From contig JAHHQO010000001.1 of assembly GCA_020026335.1 (NCBI GenBank), positions 265,629 through 329,628 on the forward strand: 64,000 bases of DNA, given 5' to 3'. How positions within the stretch are numbered: the stretch's first letter is position 1; each line of letters opens with the position of its first letter. This document shows, piece after piece, positions 1-7,239 of the stretch. The notes beneath the pieces are model-generated. The model was not told the DNA's origin and made no database searches. It saw nothing but the letters and a program-made list of their open reading frames with translations. Origin of the DNA: Alistipes sp. GTDB lineage: Bacteria; Bacteroidota; Bacteroidia; Bacteroidales; Rikenellaceae. Both the position numbers and the translations under genes were made by a program.

Positions 1-2
1 CG

Positions 3-626
3 CGTTTCTCGAAGGAACTGCACGATGGTCTGGGCCCTCTGCTGTCGTCGGCGAAGATGTCGCTCACGGCACTCTCGCGCGATGAGAACAACCCCGAACA
101 GAAGGCCATCATCGACAATACAACCTATGTCATCGAGGAGGCGATACGCTCCCTGCGCGAAATCTCGAACAACCTCTCACCCCACGTGCTCAACGACTTC
201 GGTCTGGCACGCGGTGTGCAGCACTTCATCAACAAGAGTGCTGGTATGCACGAGGCAACGATACGTTTCACGACCAACCTCAAGACCGAGCGTTACGACA
301 CCGACATAGAGGTGATTCTCTACCGTGTGATTTGCGAGCTGATTAACAACTCGCTGAAGCATTCGGGTTGCAAGGCCATCAACCTCTCGCTGTCGCAGAG
401 TGGCTCCTATCTGGTGCTGGAGTACACCGACAACGGACGCGGATTCAACCCCCAGGCCATGATGGATTGCGGTATGGGACTCTCGAACATCTCGTCACGC
501 ATCAACTCTCTGGGCGGCACGTTCGACATCGTGTCGGCGAAGGGCAAGGGTATGCGTGCCACCATCAAGGTCAATACCAAGAGCGAACCGCTGTTGACCC
601 ACCATCGTAAAAACAATGACAAATGA
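3..626 (+). CDS. Sensor histidine kinase, NarL/DesK type, C-terminal part
   Basis: The reading frame is open from the left edge, so the sensor portion is missing. The first visible residues are the HisKA_3 phospho-acceptor box (ELHDGLGPLL, His encoded at 21-23), followed by a dimerisation helix pair and a HATPase_c domain with the N box (ELINNSLKHSG), the G1 box (DNGRGF) and the G2 box (GMGLSNISSRI). Kinases of this class autophosphorylate on the His and pass phosphate to a LuxR-type regulator. The stop overlaps the start of the downstream regulator by 4 bp, so the pair is translationally coupled and is very likely cognate. Signal unknown because the input domain lies outside the window. Confidence 0.93.
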   Translation, partial: RFSKELHDGLGPLLSSAKMSLTALSRDENNPEQKAIIDNTTYVIEEAIRSLREISNNLSPHVLNDFGLARGVQHFINKSAGMHEATIRFTTNLKTERYDTDIEVILYRVICELINNSLKHSGCKAINLSLSQSGSYLVLEYTDNGRGFNPQAMMDCGMGLSNISSRINSLGGTFDIVSAKGKGMRATIKVNTKSEPLLTHHRKNNDK

Positions 627-1261
627 GAAAATGCAATATATTTTTGGTCGATGACCACTCCCTGTTTCGCGGCGGACTGAAGATTCTGCTCGAACGCAAC
701 GAAGGACTGAAGGTCGTGGGCGAGGCCGGCAGTGGCGAGGAGTTCCTCGAGATGCTGCCTGCGGTGGAGGCCGATTTGGTCTTCATGGACTTCTCTATGC
801 CCGGCATGGACGGTGCCGAAGCCACGGAGAAAGCCCTCGAACACTATCCCGATTTGAAGATTGTCACCCTGTCGATGTTCGGCGAGGAGGGCTACTATTC
901 GCGCATGGTGCAGGCCGGAGCGAGGGGCTTCCTGCTGAAAGATTCCGACATCGCCGACCTGCTGGAGGCCATCGACACGGTGATGGACGGCGGCAGTTAC
1001 TTCAGCCCCCAGCTTTTGGAGTCGCTGTCGGGGAGTATCCGCTCGAGAGAGGACATCTCCGACGACCAGCTCTCGGAGCGTGAACGCGAGATATTGGTGG
1101 CTGTGTGCCGCGGCTTGTCAAATCAGGAGATTGCCGACGAGCTGTTCATCTCGAAACGCACGGTGGATAAACACCGCGCCAACATCCTCGAAAAGACGGG
1201 CTGTAAGAATACGGCGAGTCTGGTGGTCTACGCCATACGCAACGGTATCGTAGAGCTGTGA
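623..1261 (+). CDS. NarL/LuxR-family response regulator
   Basis: 212 aa. The receiver domain (about 1-120) has the acidic pair D10-D11, phospho-acceptor D56 in the VFMDF strand and K106 in the LLKDSD loop. A LuxR-type helix-turn-helix follows at about 148-210 (LSEREREIL, then SNQEIADELFISKRTVDKH). It is a DNA-binding transcription regulator controlled by the kinase encoded just upstream, with which it overlaps by 4 bp. Targets cannot be told from this window. Length is usual for the family. Confidence 0.95.
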   Translation: MRKCNIFLVDDHSLFRGGLKILLERNEGLKVVGEAGSGEEFLEMLPAVEADLVFMDFSMPGMDGAEATEKALEHYPDLKIVTLSMFGEEGYYSRMVQAGARGFLLKDSDIADLLEAIDTVMDGGSYFSPQLLESLSGSIRSREDISDDQLSEREREILVAVCRGLSNQEIADELFISKRTVDKHRANILEKTGCKNTASLVVYAIRNGIVEL

Positions 1262-1305
1262 GAATGACAAAAAAGAGGGCTGCGGCCATAAAATAGGGGC
1301 TTCGA

Positions 1306-1337
1306 TTTGGAGAATTGAGAAAAACTCTCTACTTTTG
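1306..1337 (+). promoter_or_regulatory. Bacteroidetes-type promoter of tRNA-Ser(GGA)
   Basis: TTTG at 1306-1309, a 20-nt spacer, then TACTTTTG at 1330-1337 match the Bacteroidetes sigma-ABfr consensus (TTTG, 19-20 nt, TAnnTTTG). The mature tRNA begins 13 nt after the -7 box. Confidence 0.75.
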
Positions 1338-1350
1338 GAGTCCGAATTGA

Positions 1351-1438
1351 GGAGAGGTGCAGGAGTGGTTGAACTGGCCCGCCTGGAAAGCGAGTAAACC
1401 CCTAAAGGGTTTCAGGGGTTCGAATCCCCTTCTCTCCG
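1351..1438 (+). tRNA. tRNA-Ser(GGA)
   Basis: 88 nt with a long variable arm as in class II tRNAs. The acceptor stem pairs GGAGAGG with TCTCTCC and the discriminator is G1438. The anticodon loop CTGGAAA gives GGA (Ser, UCC/UCU). The T arm AGGGG-TTCGAAT-CCCCT is perfect. The CCA is not encoded. The anticodon stem has one apparent C-A mismatch. An AT-rich island starts right after this gene. Confidence 0.95.
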
Positions 1439-1448
1439 CAAAAGAAAA

Positions 1449-1486
1449 GGGTGTAAATCAGTAGTTGCTGATTTACACCCTTTTTT
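1449..1486 (+). terminator. Rho-independent terminator of tRNA-Ser
   Basis: A 12-bp perfect stem (1449-1460 with 1469-1480, starting GGGTGTAAATCA) is followed by six Ts. It lies 10 nt after the tRNA. Confidence 0.9.
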
Positions 1487-1630
1487 CGTGTCTAGGAATT
1501 TTTCATCCATTCCTTTAAATCTCTTTCAGCTACTATATTTAGTCGTCCCTTCTTTGTTGAACGACAGCCAGCGAGATTTATCATGACATAAAAAGTAAAA
1601 TTGATTTCTACTCGAGATTGCTTTATGATT

Positions 1631-2275
1631 TTATTCTATAATTCCAGGTTTGGGAATTATGTGGATGACAAATCTTTGATTTCCTTTATTCCCTTTGATA
1701 TCTGGCTGCAGTCTAAATTTACTTGATTGACCACTTCCCGAAATCAAAACTTCACAATTTCCCAAAGAATCAAATTCAATACCATTCTGTGACCAAAACT
1801 TAATCAAAGCTAAGGCTCTTTTGTAGCTTAACTCATAGTTCTGTTGGTAAAAATCCCTTGAAGATTGTCCTTCTATGATTAGAAGATACTGTGCTTCCGG
1901 AATCTTTTGTTTTGCGTCCTTCATGAACGAGACAATGGCTTCTCCTGCTTTTAGTAATTTATCAAGTTGTGATTTGTTAATATCTTGAATATTAGAGCTG
2001 TAAGTGTTGAATGATACATCGATATTCTTTAATGTATGTCTTTTAAAACTCTCATCATATTTGAAGTAGTTATTATCTATTTCTTTAATGGAGTTGTTTA
2101 ATTCCTCTATCTTTCTTAATTGTTCTTCTTTAGCATTAACCTCATTGTCTAATTGTGTGTTTATACCTTTCATTTTTACAACACACACGATAAACAAAAC
2201 AAGCATAATAAAGAATAAACTTGTCATAAGGTCAGAATAACTCAACCAAAAAGTATTACTCCTGTTTTTTGCCAT
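1631..2275 (-). CDS. zorB: ZorB-like protein: MotB-type TM helix plus OmpA-like domain
   Basis: 214 aa. A single N-terminal membrane helix (about 14-33) begins with a WLSYSDLMTSLF motif whose Asp15 matches the proton-binding Asp of MotB and ZorB. A charged coiled coil follows (about 40-75). The C-terminal part (about 125-210) is an OmpA/MotB-like peptidoglycan-binding domain with NYELSYKRA (Arg153) and a final NQRFVIHI strand, but the usual GH-T-D element reads EGQSS. In Zorya systems ZorB dimers sit inside a ZorA pentamer to form an envelope-anchored proton motor. The start lies 20 bp inside the upstream ZorA-like gene, so the two are coupled. Last gene of the operon. Confidence 0.85.
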   Translation of the reverse strand: MAKNRSNTFWLSYSDLMTSLFFIMLVLFIVCVVKMKGINTQLDNEVNAKEEQLRKIEELNNSIKEIDNNYFKYDESFKRHTLKNIDVSFNTYSSNIQDINKSQLDKLLKAGEAIVSFMKDAKQKIPEAQYLLIIEGQSSRDFYQQNYELSYKRALALIKFWSQNGIEFDSLGNCEVLISGSGQSSKFRLQPDIKGNKGNQRFVIHIIPKPGIIE

Positions 2276-3770
2276 AGTTACGCTCTCTCTTAATATCTAT
2301 ATTAGATTGTGTCATTGTATTAATGGCTTTGAGGATAGATTTATTTAAATCAATATTTTCAATTTGTGCTGTTTTATAATCTTTCCTCAAATTCAATATT
2401 TCTCCTTTCAAATCCTTATAGCATTCTGCTTGAACTTGTGTATATTGAATCATAGTATGAAGGACCTCTTTTAACTTGTCAGAACTCTCAAAAAATTCTT
2501 TGTTGTTTGTAACAAAGTTCTGTATGTACTCAGTTGAGGCTGTAAGTTGATCAGATAGTTTTTCCGAGATTTGTTTACCTTCAGATTGAAGTAAATCAAA
2601 TTCTTTTCTCCAAATATCTCGGGCTTCAGAACCTGTTGGAAAATGTGTCGCAATAGCTTCTTGGAATTTATGTTGCAATTCCGTGGTCTTATTTTGATTA
2701 CTAATGACGATGGATAAACCAACAGAAAACTCTTTAAAATTATCCATTATAATCTGCATCTGATTGATAATCCCCGAAGCGTTGGAAATGGTTGAATTGA
2801 GTTGTTCTTGATAGGTATGAAATGTATTTAAGGAATCTGCTGATTCTTTCAATTGCATGAATGTCTCTGCAATTTTGTTAGCTGTTCGTGTTAGACTGAG
2901 TTTATTAATTTCCGTTAAAACCAAATGCTGTTTTTCCAAATTGTCATTTAGAAGCGCAGCTGAATCAGCATAGGCGTCCAAATTTTTTCCGAATTTATCA
3001 ACAAAATGTCCCAAAACTCCTTTTAATGAATTTAAACTTGAAGCCATACTATTTGATAGTAATGGCATTAGTTCGCGACGTAGAAAATCTATATATTCAT
3101 CTTTCCCGTCATTTGATTTTGAGACAGCGGTTTTATATGAAATAGCACTATTCCAAATAGACAATAATAAGCCTAAAAAGCTTGCGAGCATTGCAAAGCT
3201 TACTCCATAAAGAAGGTGTTGTAATCCTGTAAAGTCACTAGAATTACCAAAAATCTGTTCAAAGTCTATACCACTTACACCAGTGATGATACCAATGAAT
3301 GTTCCTGCTAATCCAAGGTATAAAGGTACATTTAAACTATTATGAATTTCATTTTCAAGAGCATCCTTTTGATTATCACAAATGTCTTCAAGTATGCTTA
3401 AATCAGCACTTGTTCCTGTATTTTTACACAGGTATTCATTTGATCTATTAATAATAATTGCGAAACGTTTATTTATTGGTTTATTATCAAGAATAGCTAG
3501 TAATGATAAGTCGGTATAATCTTTATCATTATCATCTTCTTCTGATCTAGAATGTCGCTCTGGAATATTCAATAAAAATTTTCTCAAAGAATATTTTGTT
3601 TGTAGTACTTGTGAATTGATAGATGTTTTTTTCAAAAATAAGCTATCAACATTATCAAATAAACTTTTAAGTTCGGCTATTGCTTGCTTAGTTTTATAGA
3701 AAGAAATAAACTGTAAAACAACGACCAGTATTACTACATAAATCGCAATATAAAGACCTATATTTTCCAT
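2256..3770 (-). CDS. zorA: ZorA-like protein: MotA/TolQ/ExbB-type proton channel with long tail
   Basis: 504 aa. Membrane segments are seen at about 5-24, 148-167 and 186-208; the last two carry the MotA/ExbB-like sequences NVPLYLGLAGTFIGI and GVSFAMLASFLGLLL. Residues about 210-500 are a long, largely helical, coiled-coil cytoplasmic tail, the hallmark of ZorA compared with MotA or ExbB, where the tail carries the signal of envelope disturbance towards the effectors. One nucleotide separates the upstream stop codon from this ATG, and the ZorB-like gene overlaps its 3' end. No ZorC, ZorD or ZorE gene is near; the neighbours upstream are an ADP-ribosyltransferase and a NADAR-like protein instead. 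Confidence 0.85.
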   Translation of the reverse strand: MENIGLYIAIYVVILVVVLQFISFYKTKQAIAELKSLFDNVDSLFLKKTSINSQVLQTKYSLRKFLLNIPERHSRSEEDDNDKDYTDLSLLAILDNKPINKRFAIIINRSNEYLCKNTGTSADLSILEDICDNQKDALENEIHNSLNVPLYLGLAGTFIGIITGVSGIDFEQIFGNSSDFTGLQHLLYGVSFAMLASFLGLLLSIWNSAISYKTAVSKSNDGKDEYIDFLRRELMPLLSNSMASSLNSLKGVLGHFVDKFGKNLDAYADSAALLNDNLEKQHLVLTEINKLSLTRTANKIAETFMQLKESADSLNTFHTYQEQLNSTISNASGIINQMQIIMDNFKEFSVGLSIVISNQNKTTELQHKFQEAIATHFPTGSEARDIWRKEFDLLQSEGKQISEKLSDQLTASTEYIQNFVTNNKEFFESSDKLKEVLHTMIQYTQVQAECYKDLKGEILNLRKDYKTAQIENIDLNKSILKAINTMTQSNIDIKRERNYGKKQE

Positions 3771-3771
3771 G

Positions 3772-4479
3772 TTAATTACTCTTTGTCGTTATAAAAAGAT
3801 CCGCAACTTGTCCTTGTTGTTGCATTTTAGCTCTTTTTTTGATTTCTTGTTTTTGTTTTTTTATATCTAATTTTTTTTGTTCTAGTTCCTCTTGGCTCAT
3901 TGGCTTGTACCTGCCCAAATCGTTAGTCGGATAATTACCCTCGATATACAATTTAACTAACCCCGCATGAGAAAGAGGTCTAGTAATATCTCTAAAATCT
4001 GTGTTTGTATTGTAGTCTAATAAGACTATATCTTGTTTTTTGTTTTGTTCTTTAATCCTTTCTATGACATGATGTACCTCAGGTATATTATCTAAAACCC
4101 ATTTATACGTAGGCAGATAAATGAGCATTCTGGCATCAAAATATCCAAGAAGTTCTTTGCCAAAAGCTCCTTTCCTATGCCCTTTGGGAATGCCATATTT
4201 TCTTACAGTCCTTTTTAAATCACGCATAGAGTCATTTTTAAAAGTCGTAAAATCCACATCGGCTTGTTCAAAAACCTTTAATCCCTGCCAAACAGCTTCA
4301 ACACAGGTAGCTTTTAAGCCATCTGTAAAAGGAATAGGTATATTTTTATGAGGATAAAACGGACTTAGAATTTTAGCATACCGTGTTGCAGAATTAGACG
4401 TTATATCCAATATTACTGCATTGGGGTATTCTTCTTTAATTTTTTCAAGTTTTCGTCTCTTATTTTCAATATAAATCAT
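3772..4479 (-). CDS. NADAR-like protein (DUF6939-type), probable antidote or partner of the DarT-like enzyme
   Basis: 235 aa, soluble. I see LSPFYPHKNIPIPF (about 39-51), VEAVWQGLKVFE (60-71), GHRKGAFGKELLGYFDARM (100-118), YLPTYKWVLDN (121-131) and LLDYNTNTDFRDITRPLSHA (153-172), then a basic, Gln/Lys-rich helix (about 195-222). The first two blocks resemble the LSNFYP and EHAYQA/KF blocks of NADAR ADP-ribosylglycohydrolases, which reverse guanine ADP-ribosylation by DarT1 toxins. I believe this family is listed as DUF6939; both assignments are by eye. The start overlaps the DarT-like stop by 4 bp (ATGA), giving the same toxin-then-antitoxin order as darTG. An alternative role as an effector helper is possible. 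Confidence 0.6.
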   Translation of the reverse strand: MIYIENKRRKLEKIKEEYPNAVILDITSNSATRYAKILSPFYPHKNIPIPFTDGLKATCVEAVWQGLKVFEQADVDFTTFKNDSMRDLKRTVRKYGIPKGHRKGAFGKELLGYFDARMLIYLPTYKWVLDNIPEVHHVIERIKEQNKKQDIVLLDYNTNTDFRDITRPLSHAGLVKLYIEGNYPTNDLGRYKPMSQEELEQKKLDIKKQKQEIKKRAKMQQQGQVADLFITTKSN

Positions 4480-5729
4480 AGTTCAATATTATCAAGATTT
4501 ACAATATATTTCTTTGGAATAAAAGTTTTTACCAAGACTTCGGCTTGATGGGGTTTGAAATCTATATCATCTTTGGGGACAAATTTCCTTTTAGTTGCAT
4601 TGAAATTAATTCTTTTTAAGTCTTCTAATTGTCCACCGTGGATATGCAATTTGTCGGCAGCATTTATATTTGAAAATAATGTAGTTTCTAGTAAAACTAC
4701 ATCTGTCTTAATTTTTAGATATACTATATCTCTACCAGATTGTTGTAGACGGTAAATCATAGGATGGTCATTACAAAAGCTCAAACGAACATAATCTTCT
4801 AGACCATATCTTTTATCTAATTCTTGAGAATAATCATCTCCGCCCTGATAAGGAATAGTTATATTGTTTTTTTTGCAATAATACCACGAGAATAGACCTC
4901 CATGCGACTTAATGGATGGAATGTTTCGTTTATCAGTAAAATGGTAGAGGTATTGTATATCATTATTGTCTAATACTTGCTTGAAATCAGTCCAATTATC
5001 TTTTAGATTATTAGATATTGCCTCTAATCGTTTCTTTTCTTTTAATTCGGCTTGCTCTTTTTTCCAGGCTTCTTCAGCAAGTCTATTTGCTTCCTGCTGT
5101 CGTCGTCTTAATTCTGTATCGATTTGGTTTTTAAGTTCAATCCTTTCAAGTTTTATCCTTTCCCTTCTCTTTCTCTCCTCTTCTTCAATGCGCTTTCTCT
5201 CTTCTACTAATTTAGTAAGTTTCTCTCTTTCTAAATCATCCTGTAATTTTAAATATATCCTTTGCAGGGAGTTGTACCTTTCTTTTATAGAAAGGTCTTT
5301 AACCCGCACAATCTTATTCGATAGTTCCTCAATTGTTTGTTTGGCATTGATTTCTTTTTTTTGAGAAAGATATATATTAAGATTGTCTAATAGTGTATTA
5401 ACGTTATTTTCAAGCCTTTTCTGTTCATCGGCTTCTGCTTGTAGTCTTTGGCTCTTTAAAAACCTTAAGGTGGGTATTTTCGCTAGGATACGTGGTGTGA
5501 AAACTTGAGTTCTTTCCGATTTTTTGTTCTTTGGGGGTATAATTAAAGAAAACCAAGAATAATCCGATTGCTTAATGTTTTCTTTTTCTTTTTGGGCAAT
5601 CTTCATTTTTTCTTCCAATTTATTAATGGAAGAATTTATACTTCGTTGGTCGAATCCATCATTTTTAGCATTAGATGATGAATTATTAACAGATAAGCCA
5701 AATATTTTTTTTAGCCATGTAAATAGCAT
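4476..5729 (-). CDS. darT: DarT-family (DUF4433) ADP-ribosyltransferase with long coiled-coil N-terminus
   Basis: 417 aa, about twice the length of free-standing DarT. Residues about 30-250 are highly charged helix and coiled coil (Glu/Lys/Arg-rich around 155-240). The C-terminal domain (about 258-417) has the DarT marks: LYHFTDKRNIPSI (261-273), YVRLSFCNDHPMIY (313-326) and AEVLVKTFIP (396-405), whose Glu397 aligns with the catalytic Glu of DarT. DarT enzymes use NAD+ to modify bases of single-stranded DNA and act as toxins or phage defence effectors. First gene of a four-gene operon; the next gene overlaps by 4 bp. The long N-terminal arm is unusual and could contact the ZorA-like tail. The base specificity is not readable from sequence. 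Confidence 0.8.
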   Translation of the reverse strand: MLFTWLKKIFGLSVNNSSSNAKNDGFDQRSINSSINKLEEKMKIAQKEKENIKQSDYSWFSLIIPPKNKKSERTQVFTPRILAKIPTLRFLKSQRLQAEADEQKRLENNVNTLLDNLNIYLSQKKEINAKQTIEELSNKIVRVKDLSIKERYNSLQRIYLKLQDDLEREKLTKLVEERKRIEEEERKRRERIKLERIELKNQIDTELRRRQQEANRLAEEAWKKEQAELKEKKRLEAISNNLKDNWTDFKQVLDNNDIQYLYHFTDKRNIPSIKSHGGLFSWYYCKKNNITIPYQGGDDYSQELDKRYGLEDYVRLSFCNDHPMIYRLQQSGRDIVYLKIKTDVVLLETTLFSNINAADKLHIHGGQLEDLKRINFNATKRKFVPKDDIDFKPHQAEVLVKTFIPKKYIVNLDNIEL

Positions 5730-6095
5730 GATATTGTAATATTTAAGTCACGATGCGTGGTTTTGCATACCAAATCTTTGTGAAAACAGAAGGACTATCT
5801 TTTATGTCGGATATAGTAATAGTAGCCCACGCAATAGCGTGAGAACCACTATGCTATCCTTTGTATTCAGATTGACAATTCCCTACGTTTTCAAGTACAA
5901 TATAAGCATAACACGTCTTTTTCTAATATGTTTTAGGAAAAACTATATCAAATATACAAAATCCCGACTGTATAAAAAAATAAAGAGGAAAATATTTTCC
6001 TCTTTATTCGTTTTATATCAACCCCTTACCGCAACTGAAGGGGTGAAGACTTGCTTATTGTTCTCCTCTTCTGAGCCATCGGGAAATTCCTTACT
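5730..6095. promoter_or_regulatory. Leader region of the DarT/Zor-like operon, two small inverted repeats
   Basis: 366 AT-rich bases between two minus-strand operons. No gene is supported; an 86-codon plus-strand frame here is Lys/Phe/Ile-rich, resembles nothing and runs over a terminator. Two small palindromes sharing CACG/CGTG arms lie upstream of the darT-like ATG: CACGATGCGTG at 5749-5759 and CACGCaataGCGTG at 5828-5841. They could be operator sites for autoregulation. No good TTTG...TAnnTTTG promoter was found. Confidence 0.4.
5972..6005 (-). terminator. Terminator of the restriction-modification operon
   Basis: A perfect 24-nt palindrome (5982-6005, arm AAAGAGGAAAAT) is followed on the minus strand by a T-rich run complementary to 5972-5980. 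It separates the restriction-modification operon from the DarT/Zor-like operon. A second small hairpin (ACCCCTT 6021-6027 with AAGGGGT 6038-6044) lies nearer the methylase stop. Confidence 0.6.
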
Positions 6096-6977
6096 TTAGA
6101 AGGGAAGGTCATAACTATAATCGGAAACTACATCAGTTAAAATTTGTGAGGTAGCATCCGTAAGAAGATTGTGCCCTCCAAGTATCTTGTTGAGGTATAG
6201 TTTTTTTGTCTCGGGGAAGTTTATTTCTTGTTTCCTATTTATACTCAGATGTAAATATTCTTCTGAGAGTTCTATCCCGAGATAACGTCTTCCCAGTAAA
6301 TTAGCAGCAATACCTGTGGTGCTACTTCCTGCAAATGGATCTAAAATCCAACTTCCGGGTTGTGTTGATGCCTGGATAATTCTCGACAATACACTGAGAG
6401 GCTTTTGTGTCGGATGTTTCCCACATGATTTTTCCCATTTGGCGATTGCTGGTAACATCCAAACATCTTTCATCTGTGTGCCTCCGTTTATTTCTTTCAT
6501 CAGTTCATAGTTGAAATAATGGGGGCATTTTTCATTCTTTCTTGCCCATAGAATGTATTCGGCTGAATGCGTGAAATATCGACACGAAATATTGGGAGGA
6601 GGATTGGTCTTTACCCATGTTATGCAATTCAGAATCTTGAAATTTAATTCGCTCAGGCAACGGGCGATGGAGAATATATTATGATAAGTGCCACTTATCC
6701 ATATTGTTCCGTTTTCTTTCAATTTTTCCCGACATAGGGTGAGCCATTCCTTGTCAAAGAGATAGTCTTCTTCAAAACCTTTTGATTTATCCCATATCCC
6801 TTTGTTTACGGAGACAATTTTCCCGCTTTGCACACTAATCCCATTATTCGACAAATGATAAGGCGGATCGGCAAATATCATGTCGAATTTAAACTCAAAT
6901 TGAGGAAGCAATTGGGTACAATCTCCTTTCAGTAGTGTAAAATTGCGATCCTCTGATTTGTAGAATGGGTGTATCAT
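6096..6977 (-). CDS. DpnA-like (M.DpnIIB-type) adenine DNA methyltransferase
   Basis: 293 aa. The motif order is that of a beta-class methylase: catalytic DPPY at 37-40 near the N-terminus, a KHPTQKP block at 187-193, and the AdoMet-binding DPFAGSSTTG (213-222) near the C-terminus. The sequence around DPPYHLSNNGISVQSGK resembles the second methylase of the DpnII system, which methylates GATC, also in single-stranded DNA. It overlaps the upstream small gene by 4 bp and is the last gene of the operon. Together with a Dam-like methylase this gives two methylases for one nuclease, as in Streptococcus DpnII. Confidence 0.88.
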   Translation of the reverse strand: MIHPFYKSEDRNFTLLKGDCTQLLPQFEFKFDMIFADPPYHLSNNGISVQSGKIVSVNKGIWDKSKGFEEDYLFDKEWLTLCREKLKENGTIWISGTYHNIFSIARCLSELNFKILNCITWVKTNPPPNISCRYFTHSAEYILWARKNEKCPHYFNYELMKEINGGTQMKDVWMLPAIAKWEKSCGKHPTQKPLSVLSRIIQASTQPGSWILDPFAGSSTTGIAANLLGRRYLGIELSEEYLHLSINRKQEINFPETKKLYLNKILGGHNLLTDATSQILTDVVSDYSYDLPF

Positions 6978-7198
6978 TTATAGCTGTCGATTACTCCATC
7001 GAGATACCCTTTGGCGTATGCTGCGTGAGGGCTTTTGTGTCTTTGATTTTGCGCCTGACTCTCTTCCAAGCTATTTAGTATTTTGCAAAAGTCGATTTGT
7101 TCTTTGCGCTCTAATCCGTCCTGATAACCTTTTTCATAAGCACAAGCAGCGCATTTATGCCTTCCGATACCATCTTGAGCGAATGGTAATTGTGCCAT
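6974..7198 (-). CDS. Small protein with an internal duplication, in the DpnII-type operon
   Basis: 74 aa, function not recognised. Two copies of one unit are visible: HKCAACAYEKGYQDGLE (14-30) and HKSPHAAYAKGYLDGVI (54-70), joined by an acidic helix. The first copy has Cys17, Cys20 and later Cys38; a metal site is conceivable but not shown. It sits between the nuclease and the second methylase, 41 nt after the former and overlapping the latter by 4 bp, so it is co-expressed with them. It may help or control the restriction-modification system. Confidence 0.7.
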   Translation of the reverse strand: MAQLPFAQDGIGRHKCAACAYEKGYQDGLERKEQIDFCKILNSLEESQAQNQRHKSPHAAYAKGYLDGVIDSYK

Positions 7199-7239
7199 AA
7201 TCTGTTGAATTGCGGAATGATCCTTATAACAAGCCCTGA

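Noticed and set aside
5839..6099. 86-codon plus-strand frame between the two defence operons
   Set aside because: AT-rich random composition, runs through the terminator palindrome and into the methylase gene's 3' end, with no family likeness.
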